Origin: Scedosporium boydii
Lineage: Eukaryota; Ascomycota; Sordariomycetes; Microascales; Microascaceae
Length of the DNA stretch: 64,000 bases
Assembly: GCA_002221725.1 (NCBI GenBank)
Contig: NJFT01000128.1
Coordinates: 49,978-113,977 of the forward strand
Direction of reading: 5' to 3'
In this document: one piece after another, positions 1-9,233 of the stretch
Layout: each line of letters opens with the position of its first letter
How positions within the stretch are numbered: the first letter of the stretch is position 1
Notes under the pieces: model-generated
Told to the model about the DNA's origin: nothing
Seen by the model: only the letters and a program-made list of their open reading frames with translations
The model's database searches: none
Program-made: the position numbers and the translations under genes

Positions 1-2
1 GA

Positions 3-235
3 AAGGATTTTGATAACATGGTTGGACCCATTGTTGTCAGCGTCGCACTGGTTGTCGGTCTGATACTCAATTTAAGCCTCCAGGTAAGATTCTCCGGCCT
101 CTGGCATCTAATGGAATTTGTCTTGACTTCGTGTGTTTTTCGTTGCTAACCTTCGGGGGACGTGTTCCCTGGGAACAGTGGAAGCAGGCATTAGCAAACA
201 TGAGGGGCTTGACGGCGCTCGCCGATGTCGCCTAG
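3..235 (+). CDS. 3' end of a membrane protein gene (partial)
   Basis: Two exons are visible at the window edge: 3-83 in frame 3, an intron at 84-178 (GTAAGA donor, GCTAAC branch site, CAG acceptor), and 179-235 ending in TAG. The readable tail is about 45 residues. It begins with a KDFDNMVGP stretch, runs through about 18 hydrophobic residues (IVVSVALVVGLILNLSL) that should form a transmembrane helix, and ends in a short polar tail. The FDNMVGP-plus-helix pattern reminds me of the last helix of DUF202/VTC-type fungal membrane proteins, but this is a weak guess. The gene starts upstream of the window, so its function cannot be settled here. Confidence 0.6.
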
Positions 236-818
236 GTCGCTAGGAATAGTTTGGATGTAATTCAAAGGGAAAAGTCCGTTTGCATTTTAAACAAAATTGT
301 TCGTCGTCCACCCATTCGAGTTTAAGCAAACCTAGCGAAAGGGGTTTTAAGTAGGTCGCATCATTTCGTTAGGCTCCGGGCCCTCGGGATATCAAGAGAA
401 AGTTGAAGAATGATTCAGTACCCACTGCATTAGGGAGGGAGGCATGGAGGCATGGAGGGGGAGCATCGTGGAGTTGATCATTGTTGTCATTGGAGAGTCA
501 TCTTATCATTTGTATAAATAGGCACCCAAGGTTGGATCTAGGATTTTCTGGTTCAATTTCATTTCATCGTTCTTGAAGGTATCGCATTCGACTTGCATTT
601 CCCTACCGACCCGTTATATGCTTCCCATTTTTCAACTTGCCCATTTTCTCAGCCATCACTTGCAGAGTTCTCTCAACACTTCCACATACCCATTGAACTA
701 GCTGCCTTTGGTCCACCCAGCGCTGATGAGTCCTTTCCAGGTCGGCGAGCTATTTGGAGTCGTGGCACGACGTATGTTCGGACCTAATTACAACTTCTCC
801 GTTCTTGCCCCAGCCGTC
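236..818. other. intergenic, TATA-like site
   Basis: No supportable gene. The stretch contains a G/A-rich tandem of GGCATGGAG units (about 440-460) and a good TATA-like box at 511-520 on the plus strand, but the only plus ORF downstream lacks an ATG. It lies between the 3' ends of two converging genes, so much of it is probably 3' UTR. Confidence 0.5.
511..520 (+). promoter_or_regulatory. TATA-like box
   Basis: The sequence TGTATAAATA is a close match to a TATA box and is followed at about 30-90 nt by a C/T-rich stretch typical of fungal start regions. No plus-strand coding gene follows, so if it is used it would drive a noncoding or antisense transcript into the coiled-coil gene at 819-1490. 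This is motif evidence only. Confidence 0.2.
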
Positions 819-1490
819 TCAGCATTCCGCACCAGTTAACGCCTCTAGCTTTTCTGTCAACTCTGTGACACGTTTCGAATTCCTCTCGCTATTCCTCTTG
901 AAGAAGTGGACAAGATCCTGCAACTCCTTCACTTTTGCCTCGTTCTTGTCCACTTCGCTCCGCATCCTCTCTTCAGATTGCAGCTGGGACTCGAGGCTCG
1001 CGCACCGTTGCTGCGCTTCCTTGAGCCGAGCCTCAACACTCGCCCGCTCATCTCTCATTTCTCTCAGAACGTGTCTCTCTTCGTTCAGCTTGTTTTTTAG
1101 GTGGCTAATCTTAAGTTTAAGTAGCGCATCCCGTTGTTCCGCTTGTTGTTGCTCTGGTTGCTGAGTCTTTGACTCCTCGATCCCTGGTTCAGGTCTAGGT
1201 TCTTTCGTCGGGAAAGTCCGCTTTTCCCGGAGGAGTAAAATCTCCTCGTCCTTTATGCCGAGGAGGAAGTTCTTCTCCTCTATAGTACATTGGGAGTTGA
1301 TGTAATCCGCCAGGACTTGGTCGAGCATCTGTTGACTTTCTGCTAGCTCCTGTTGAAGCCGAGTGACCTCCTCTCTCAACGATCGGTTTTCGCTTTCAAT
1401 GTCTTGTTCCTGCGATTTTTCGCCGGCGGAATCGGTGGCCATAGAGAGGTTTAGACCTCCGTTAGGTACGGGGCCGGGGGAGGACCGCAT
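819..1490 (-). CDS. coiled-coil protein of unknown function
   Basis: Single-exon reading, 223 residues from the ATG at 1490; an in-frame ATG at 1442 would give 207. The open frame continues upstream to about 1613 without another ATG. After a short Pro/Gly-rich N-terminus, two long amphipathic stretches (about residues 30-85 and 125-215) are rich in Leu at heptad positions with many Glu, Lys, Arg and Gln. They read as coiled coils separated by a Pro/Gln-rich linker. There is no signal peptide, membrane helix or catalytic motif. It is divergent from the AAA+ gene that starts at 2128, so the two may share a promoter. I do not recognise the family; a cytoskeletal, spindle or septum role would be a guess. 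Confidence 0.6.
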   Translation of the reverse strand: MRSSPGPVPNGGLNLSMATDSAGEKSQEQDIESENRSLREEVTRLQQELAESQQMLDQVLADYINSQCTIEEKNFLLGIKDEEILLLREKRTFPTKEPRPEPGIEESKTQQPEQQQAEQRDALLKLKISHLKNKLNEERHVLREMRDERASVEARLKEAQQRCASLESQLQSEERMRSEVDKNEAKVKELQDLVHFFKRNSERNSKRVTELTEKLEALTGAEC

Positions 1491-2127
1491 TTCTCTCGTC
1501 GTTGTCGGATTGCCGGCGCGTGTAACAGATTGCTTTGCGAGACCTTCAGGTATTCGTATGAACAAAGTTGTTTTCCAGTGGCGACTAGACGATAGAATCT
1601 CAGTGGATATCAATGATCACCTGGCGACACAGGAGTAGCCGTCCAAATACCGAGCCCAAGACACTGGTAGGATCTTTTTTGTAATTTCAATAGATGGATG
1701 GACTCATGCAGTATTCCTTTCCTAGAGCCGGGTGCAATTCGAGGCCCTGTGGGCACTGCTGGGCCTCCCAGGTTCGGCCAGGCTCGGAGGCTGTGGGGAA
1801 AAGGTGTGGGAAGTTGGCCTCCCGCATCGATCGCCAACGAATTTATTGATGCATCTCGGTTTGTACAGCGGATGTAGATGTACATCGCATGCGCTGGGCC
1901 TCTTGCGACCGAGCAAAATGGTCGCAGTCCACAAACGCCCAATAGCATGGTCTACCAACGGATTTATTTATCTATTAGAATACCCGGGCTAGGGTGATGA
2001 GTCCAATGCCCTAGCCCCAAGCCTGCTCCTTGCTCGGAACCTATCTGCAGATATGTGGAGGGCATTGTTCCATCATATACCTGGGCACTTACCTCTCTCT
2101 CTCTTCTCGTCGCCTTTGCTCTCTAAG
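1491..2127. other. divergent promoter region
   Basis: This non-coding stretch separates the divergent coiled-coil gene and AAA+ gene. It has a G-rich patch at about 1735-1810 and a pyrimidine-rich stretch just before 2128. I looked for heat-shock elements, because the downstream gene is ClpB-like, and saw no convincing nGAAnnTTCn array. Confidence 0.4.
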
Positions 2128-4527
2128 ATGAGGTCGTCCGCAAGCATGGATCCATCATCGCTAGTCGACGAAGCGTCCGTCGTGGGGCTTATGAGGGATT
2201 GCTCGGTGACGAGAGAGCGAGCAATACATCTGATTCAGGTACAGAAACATCCGGAAAATCTCTAATTGTGATACTGAATGCATGCTCACCTCGCCATTTA
2301 CTCTAGATTTCCCAAAACGACGTAAGGAAGGCTAGATCCCACCACCAGCTTTCCACCAAATATCGGGATTCTCTTCAATCTGGGCAGTCCTCGCCTAGCG
2401 AGCAGAAACGCTCGCTGAAGAAGCCGTCATCCCGCTCAAGATCCCCAACTCCTGCTTCTCATCGAAGAAAATGTTCTCTTAATTCGGGTTCTACCAGGGG
2501 CAGTGCTGGATCTTTCAGTCCGCCTCCAGTATCTTCGCCCGGATATGTGAACCCCCGAGCGATTGCCCCCGTGGCCGAGAAGCGCGCAGTTACCTCAGAC
2601 CGCGAGAATCTGCTTTACCGTCTTTCTCTACTGGCGAGCTCTAGTAGCTCAGCCGTCAACACCGATCAAGGGACTGTTAATGACCTTGCAATACCTCCTC
2701 CCCCTACCGATAGTGACGAAGAGGGATATTCAGCGTCCGTCTCTTCAGAGGAATCGGACCCCCTAGAGTCAACAGACTGGGACTTTGTTCTTCCAGATAT
2801 CCCTCATCCCGGCCATCTCCTCCCGGATATGAGCAACGGCCAGAGTCCAGATGACTTCGACCTTGAGAAACTAGTAGGGGCTGTCCTCCACGGAGAGGAC
2901 CTCCAGACCGTGAGCAACTACCTATTATACTACAATGAGAGTACAGTGAGGAAGCACTTTCAGGAAGAGGTACGCGGCTTCCCCTCGATCTTCTACGCCG
3001 TCGCATCCAACAACACCGACGTCATCAAGCTATGGGTTTCGCATGGAGCAAGTATTTCCGTCACACATAAACCTTCCGAGACACCTCTCCTCGCCTTCGC
3101 TATCGTGAATGGCGTCAATATCAATGGTGACACGATACCCATGGTCACTACTCTCCTTAGCCTCGGTGCCAACCCCCGGACCATTCCTGAGAACCTGTAC
3201 AAGGATTTTTACAACGACGACGGTGGAAAGCTGCAGGTCTTCGCTCCTGATGATGGCAGCGTATGGTACACAGAAGCAGCTCATAAGAAGCTAGTTCAGG
3301 CCCTGAACCTAACCCATCGCTATCTCCTCGAGCGCTCAACAAAGTTGAAGAAGGCATCTGTCCGGCATCGCCAGGTTGCTAAGCTCCGCAACGCCGAACC
3401 CATCCTTGGCGTCCCCTATTTCCTCATCGGCCAGACAATCGCCGCGAGCCGGCTCTCTCAGAAGCTTATCAGCCACTTGATGATCCCTCATCGCCGTCCC
3501 CTAGTCCTGATCTTCGCGGGCCCGAGTGGGCATGGCAAGACGGAGCTTGCGCGGCGGATGGGCCACTTATTGGGCCTACCACTGAATATTGTGGACTGTA
3601 CCATTGTTAACCGCGAGATGGAGCTCTTCGGCCCAAGGCATCCCTACACTGGTGCAGGTAGGGGTACTCCCCTGAATAACTTCTTAGCGAGCAATGCTAG
3701 GCAGAGGTGTGTTGTGTTTCTGGACGAATTCGAGAAGACGACGAAAGACATCCACCAGGCTCTTCTGGTACCGTTTGACAATGGTGAGTGCATTGATATC
3801 CTTGAACGACATTTCACGGCTAAATACGAGAATTAAACTTAATCCGAAACGTAAAGGTGAATACCAGGATCGCCGGAACCTGAGCACAGTAGACTGTTCC
3901 AACACCATTTGGATCCTCGCCACCAACGCCTTCGACAACACAATCACGAACTTCTGCGATCGGAACCCACAGATCTTCAGCGACAATGAAACGGAGAGGA
4001 AACTCCTCGTTCGGAAGCTATCGAAGATTCTCAAAGCAGATTCCCTTCAGCAATTCGGCGTGAGTAGCCGTCCCCATCTCGAATCATGAACTACTTTTAA
4101 AAACTGACACGACCGGGGGGGTTAGGCACCCATAACAGGCCGGATATCAGAGTTTATCCCATTTCTCCCCTTCTCGCCAGTCGAACAAGCTGTCGTAGGC
4201 CACAAATTCCTCCTCAAGTTGATCAAGAAGGCCCGAGCCCCTGTTAGGCTATCCAAGACATCATCCACATCTCCCCAAGAGCAGCTTCTGGGGAACGTCA
4301 ACCTCCGAGTTAAGAGGGACGTGGCCGTTTGCAAGGTCCTTGCCGAGGAGTACAGCCCAGACCTTGGCGCGCGAAGTATGATAGCGGCGGTAGAGCGTGT
4401 GAAGGAGCTCCTGATAGATTTGTATCTGGATGAAGATGAGGAGATAGTGGAGGATGGGGCCATGGAGGATTTCCTACTGGATATCCATGGAGGAGAGGTG
4501 GTTGTCCACAAAACGAAGGGAGAATGA
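2128..4527 (+). CDS. ClpB/Skd3-like AAA+ ATPase with ankyrin-like repeats and UBA-like N-terminus
   Basis: Four exons: 2128-2238, 2307-3783, 3857-4059 and 4126-4527, giving 730 residues. All introns have GT..AG ends and keep the frame. The N-terminus (residues about 12-45) resembles a UBA-like three-helix bundle ending in an SQNDVRKA stretch. A Ser/Arg-rich linker follows, then ankyrin-like repeats (about residues 230-340). Next is a ClpA/B-type AAA module with Walker A GPSGHGKTE near residue 442 and Walker B VVFLDEFEK near 507, and a C-terminal lid. Family knowledge: animal CLPB/Skd3 also joins ankyrin repeats to one AAA domain and acts as a disaggregase. Walker B has DEFEK where ClpB usually has DEIEK. 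No clear mitochondrial presequence is seen. In-frame upstream ATG at 2053 is possible; 2143 is an alternative downstream start. Confidence 0.85.
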
Positions 4528-5465
4528 CGTGAAGTGGTGGCATGGCCGGGTGAAGCATGTTTCATTACGATCGATATCTATCAGATTGGCACGCGTGTTA
4601 GTCCTACTCTTCAAAGTTGTACAAGCGGTGGATTCATGACCAAGACACGAGTGAAGCCTGACCAAAGACAGTACTGTATTGGTGTGAACATAGGACGTCT
4701 ATGAATCTGTCTTTACCCCTTGTCGCCAGATCCAATGCTCTAATGGTAGAGTCCAAAGTCATCTCTGGAGCTGAGTCTTCATAGGATCTACCAATCCACA
4801 GTTCGGCCCCGCGATAAAATCTTGAGGATTGATGCATCGGCGAGTGTGAGATGAGCAAAGGCGACCGAATATTGCAACATGAATAAATCCGCGGCATCTC
4901 ATTGAAGAAACCTTCTGCTAGGGCTCTCTGGCCAGTCCAATAACTCTGGCACGTTGTTCAGCCGACAAACGGAGAGTCTCAACTCCAGCCAATGTCCAAG
5001 TGTCCAGGTCGGTGTACTGGTAACTTTGGAGTACTTTCCACCCTTGTTGGGGGAGGTGGTGATAGGCTCTCATCCATCCAAGTATCATAGGATGCCCACA
5101 GGATGCCTACGGAAAAAGCAGGCTGCCGTGTAACACAGCATCCCAAAGGAGCTGTGGTTGCAGAGGCGGACTAGGTTTGAGAGTGAAGTGGAAAAACCGC
5201 ATGTGCTGATTGAGTACTTTGTAAAATGAACATGTATTCATCCATAGATCATGTCTGCCCGATGAGCATCGAGAGAGGGAGGCCCAGGGCCATTCCAATA
5301 TGGAGTGTCTCTAGGACTCATTCCAACACCGCTTAAGGGAGTTCATGATGGGTAATATATAGATGCTTTTCTTCCTCTTCCTCTTTCTCTCCTTCCCCTT
5401 CACTTAGGCCTAGTGTCCTAGATTCAAAATCCAACGTTCTTCTTTCCAATACCCGGGCTTCACAA
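4528..5465. other. intergenic with pyrimidine-rich promoter tract
   Basis: No gene seen; short minus-strand ORFs have no recognisable features. The stretch 5365-5405 is almost pure C/T, typical of filamentous fungal core promoters, and lies about 60-100 nt before the GTPase gene start at 5466. Confidence 0.5.
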
Positions 5466-8400
5466 ATGAGTAAATCCATGCTATTGCGTCCCTCCCTTGG
5501 GGAGAATGTTCCGCTTGGAACCCTCTATGATGCCAGGACGGACAAATTCTTTTCCCAGTCCATCGTCGCAGGAAGAATACCTGACGAAGCCGTGTTTTTT
5601 CCCCGGAACCCAAAGATCGATGTGAAGACTGCAATCGGACCGGGATACAAGCAAAAATTTGCTCTCTTGGATTTCAGCCCCGACTTGATAGCCAGCTACT
5701 TCGCCGACTACCTCAAGGTCCGTGGCTCAGCTGCTTATTTACACTCCTCTCGAGCCTCAAATGGATGCGTGACGGCAGCTCTCCTCCACAGGCTCTCTAC
5801 GTGCACTGAGCGCCTCAATTTCTGGAACCTAGACGAAGCGGCCTTGGACCTGCAAGCCCTACGGGATGTCAAGGCGACACACATCGTCACGGCGGTGGAG
5901 TGGGGTGCGCGAAGCATCGTTGAGCTCCAGCATGGCCGCACATGGGGCGGTGAAAAGGAGGCGGAGAAGATTGTTCTGGCGGAGGTCGAGAAACTCCAAA
6001 AATCACTTGGCCCGCTCCTGATGGGTGACGGCCATCCTCACGAGGAACCGTTGTTTCCCTCGGCGGTTGCATGGGACGTTCAGATATTCTCCGACATGAT
6101 GGAAGAACCCATGATGGCCCAGGACCTTTCAGAAGCCTATGAGTTCCTTTCCATGCTTCCTTCCCAAGTCCAGCAATTATACGGGGGCGAGGGAATACCC
6201 ATCAGTTACCGACTCATGCCACTCAGCATGCTGGGCGAAACAAAGTTCAGCCTCGATAACATCCCCACCTGCGAGATGATTCCTCTCAGTGCAGACTACG
6301 TCGGAAGACTAGTCTCCATCTTCGATATCTCAGAGGCTGCCTTCCAGACTCTGGCCACCTACCACGCCTACATCTCGAGGCACCAGTCTTTCGTCTCTAA
6401 ACAGCACCTGCAATCTGTCGACGAGAGCCTGAGAATTGTCAGCGCCGAGTTCGGCTCTTTCGAGCACCAACTTTCATCCTTGGTCAAAGAGGTGCGGAGC
6501 GGTGTCAGACCGGCGTCAGAGCTCGACCGGCTGCTACAGGACTTTGTCGACGCCGACTCGAGCCCTAGTAATCTTGCTACCCAAGGCGCCGAGGTCAGGG
6601 CTAAGGTGCAATTCGCGGCCGCAGTCACTTCGAAAGGCGGCATATACGTCGGACACAACGGCGTGAGCCTGGACTCCGTGCTCCGCGAGAACGCCGCAAA
6701 GGATGCCTACGTGATGTCCTACAGCACCGAAGCCATGGCCGACCAGGATATGTGGAACGCCAACAGGAACCTTCTCTTTGAGCTCCTGGAAACCGGGGGA
6801 AAAAACAACGTGATCGTCATCGTCGACAATGGCAGGACCGAGGACAGCGCCAGGAGTAGTACCTATGTCCTCCCGGACGAGGTCCACATTGCGCTGTACC
6901 GGAACGGAGCACAAGTTACCGATGATTTTCGCGAACGGCGGGAATTCATGGCCGACAAGTGTTTGATACGGTATAAGCCCGACACTCTCGAGAAAGGCAA
7001 CGTCCAAAAGCCGATAAAGCGCATGTTCGTCAGGATCCCATGTCCCAGTATGCAGTGCGGAGCCGAGATCTGTAGCTGGATCTGCGGTGAGTGCCTTTGT
7101 CCAGTTGAATTCGGGTATACCGACCAATACATCTACTGCGATTGCGGGAAGAGCAGCTACACAAACTTTGACTTCAAGTGCTGCTCGGCCGATCATGGAT
7201 CCAACTATCTCCGGTATAGCGACGACATGTTGCTTTCGCTCCTTCAGGAGCTGGTGGCATCTGACTACATCAACATCTTGATCCTTGGGGAGACGGGCGT
7301 TGGAAAATCGACCTTCATCAACGCCTTCGTCAATTACCTCACTTATGAATCTCTCGACCAGGCGAAAGAGGCAGACCTTACATTGGTCATTCCCTGTGCG
7401 TTTTCAACTCAGGTCATGGACAGAGAGAGCGGCAATATCGAGGAGTACCACGTCAAGGTCGGGCATGATCAAGGTCGAAAGGACGAGTTTGACGGGAGCA
7501 AGGGAGATTCTGCGACTCAACGGACCACGGTCTACCCGGTAATGATGGGAAACCGGACAGTTCGACTCATCGACACGCCTGGGATTGGCGACACGCGTGG
7601 CGTGGCGTACGACAAGAGGAACATGGCCGACATCCTCAATACTATAAGCGGCTACGACCACCTCCACGGTATCTTGATCTTGGTGAAATCCAACAACGCC
7701 CGCCTAACCATCACGTTCGAGTTCTGCATGAAGGAGTTGCTCACGCATCTGCACCGAAGCGCGGCCGCTAACATGGCGTTTGGCTTCACCAACACGCGTA
7801 TCTCCAACTACTCACCCGGGGACACCTTTGGCCCCTTGAAGACTATTCTTGGCGAGCATAAGGACGTGGGCATCGCATTGACATCCCACACCGTGTACTG
7901 CTTTGATTCTGAAAGCTTCCGATATCTTGCGGCTATAAAGAACGGCGTACCAATGCCGAACGAAGACGACTTTAGGCGTAGTTGGCAGAATTCGCGAGAC
8001 GAGGCGCTCCGGCTGATCAACTACTTCGCAGAGAGGACGCCGCACCCGGTCATCAGCACAATCAGCCTCAACGGTACCCGGAGACTCATTGCCGAACTGA
8101 CGAAGCCAATGGCGGAAATATCCGCCGTCATCCGGGTCAACATTGCCAACTGCGAAGATCAGATGCGGGACCTCCAAAACGAGAGGCTTTCGGGCAACAA
8201 GTTGCTGCGGCGCCTTCACATCCAGAAAATTCTCCTGAGAAAGAAGGACCTTCCTATGCCACGTACCGTTTGCTCTGATGCAGCCTGTCGCGAGTTTAAG
8301 GACGACGGTACCGGGACGGGCACGGTTCGAACCATCTATACCAGCCATTGCCACCCCGAGTGCTATCTCAGCAACGTGAAGATAGAAGAAATCGCCCACC

Positions 8401-9233
8401 CTGGCCTCATCAACTGTGCGGCCTTCAACGGCAAAAACACCTGCCAGATATGCTCGCACCACTGGCAGCAGCACATGCACATCATGTACGAGCTTGAAGA
8501 GTACACAGCCACCGTGAAGGACGAGGGTATCGCGGCCCAAATCAAGAAGCACGCGAATGACGTTACCCTCAAACAAATGGCTGTCCAGACCCTTGAGCAA
8601 ACCATCAAGGAGTACCAGAGCGAACATGAACAGATCGGCAGTGCCGCTGCCCAATTCGGCGTCTTCCTGAAGAAACATTCCATCACCGCCATCAATGACA
8701 AGACGCTCGAGTACCTCGACTACCTTATCCAGGAGGAAGAGGCCAAGGTACAACACGGTGGGCGCGACCAGAAGCTCCGCGGCCTGCGGCTAGACAGGCA
8801 GAAGCACATCGAGCTCGTCGAGGTGATGGAACACAACATGAAGCACGACCCACAGCAATATCCGGTGCTCGACGAGCAGGGTGTAGACCGCCTCGTGAGT
8901 GAGCTTTACGGCCTGAGGCACTTCGGGGGGAACCTGAAGAACGTCAAGAACGGCATTGTGGCGTCACACCAGGCGACGTATCGAGAGATGCCCTTCCGCG
9001 TGGCGCATAAGAGGAGTTCGGGGTATGCTAGTCACAGTGGACACGGCAGCCACGGTGTCCCCGTTGGACCAGGCCCTAGCTATGGAGACCGGGCCTTGCT
9101 TCGTCGTCGTAAAGAGGGTAGAAGGCTTCCGGAAGGTAATAGCGTCGGGGTGGTGGATGAAGCAGGATATGGCGGCGCCAGGTCTAGTTCATGGCTGCTT
9201 TCTCGGCTGGCACGTTGGAGGGGGCCTTTTTAG
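5466..9233 (+). CDS. large P-loop GTPase with stonustoxin/MACPF-like N-terminal region and Cys-rich modules
   Basis: Uninterrupted 1255-codon frame. Residues 1 to about 200 (LRPSLGENVPLGTLYDARTD and on) resemble the N-terminal region of stonustoxin-type MACPF-like proteins, and residues about 330-520 could correspond to their helical and thioredoxin-like parts. A Cys-rich block (about 526-574) precedes a TRAFAC-type GTPase: G1 GETGVGKST at 608-616, G3 DTPGIGDTRG starting at 703, and TNTR at 775-778 in place of the usual G4 TKxD/NKxD, as in AIG1-like proteins. A second Cys/His block follows (about 936-1002), then long Lys/Glu/Gln-rich coiled coil. The C-terminal 90 residues are low complexity. 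There is no signal peptide, so a cytosolic location is inferred. Its biological role is unknown; AIG1-type GTPases and this architecture suggest a possible immune or self-recognition role, but that is speculation. Confidence 0.8.
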   Translation: MSKSMLLRPSLGENVPLGTLYDARTDKFFSQSIVAGRIPDEAVFFPRNPKIDVKTAIGPGYKQKFALLDFSPDLIASYFADYLKVRGSAAYLHSSRASNGCVTAALLHRLSTCTERLNFWNLDEAALDLQALRDVKATHIVTAVEWGARSIVELQHGRTWGGEKEAEKIVLAEVEKLQKSLGPLLMGDGHPHEEPLFPSAVAWDVQIFSDMMEEPMMAQDLSEAYEFLSMLPSQVQQLYGGEGIPISYRLMPLSMLGETKFSLDNIPTCEMIPLSADYVGRLVSIFDISEAAFQTLATYHAYISRHQSFVSKQHLQSVDESLRIVSAEFGSFEHQLSSLVKEVRSGVRPASELDRLLQDFVDADSSPSNLATQGAEVRAKVQFAAAVTSKGGIYVGHNGVSLDSVLRENAAKDAYVMSYSTEAMADQDMWNANRNLLFELLETGGKNNVIVIVDNGRTEDSARSSTYVLPDEVHIALYRNGAQVTDDFRERREFMADKCLIRYKPDTLEKGNVQKPIKRMFVRIPCPSMQCGAEICSWICGECLCPVEFGYTDQYIYCDCGKSSYTNFDFKCCSADHGSNYLRYSDDMLLSLLQELVASDYINILILGETGVGKSTFINAFVNYLTYESLDQAKEADLTLVIPCAFSTQVMDRESGNIEEYHVKVGHDQGRKDEFDGSKGDSATQRTTVYPVMMGNRTVRLIDTPGIGDTRGVAYDKRNMADILNTISGYDHLHGILILVKSNNARLTITFEFCMKELLTHLHRSAAANMAFGFTNTRISNYSPGDTFGPLKTILGEHKDVGIALTSHTVYCFDSESFRYLAAIKNGVPMPNEDDFRRSWQNSRDEALRLINYFAERTPHPVISTISLNGTRRLIAELTKPMAEISAVIRVNIANCEDQMRDLQNERLSGNKLLRRLHIQKILLRKKDLPMPRTVCSDAACREFKDDGTGTGTVRTIYTSHCHPECYLSNVKIEEIAHPGLINCAAFNGKNTCQICSHHWQQHMHIMYELEEYTATVKDEGIAAQIKKHANDVTLKQMAVQTLEQTIKEYQSEHEQIGSAAAQFGVFLKKHSITAINDKTLEYLDYLIQEEEAKVQHGGRDQKLRGLRLDRQKHIELVEVMEHNMKHDPQQYPVLDEQGVDRLVSELYGLRHFGGNLKNVKNGIVASHQATYREMPFRVAHKRSSGYASHSGHGSHGVPVGPGPSYGDRALLRRRKEGRRLPEGNSVGVVDEAGYGGARSSSWLLSRLARWRGPF

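Noticed and set aside
593..787. Plus-strand ORF after the TATA-like box
   Set aside because: It starts at TTG, not ATG, and has no recognisable protein features.
4715..4760. tRNA-like D-arm string (GCTCTAATGGTAGAG type)
   Set aside because: No matching anticodon arm, T arm or acceptor stem can be built around it.
7812..8756. 314-codon minus-strand ORF inside the GTPase gene
   Set aside because: It is antisense to a clear protein-coding frame with GTPase motifs, and its composition mirrors that gene; a shadow frame.
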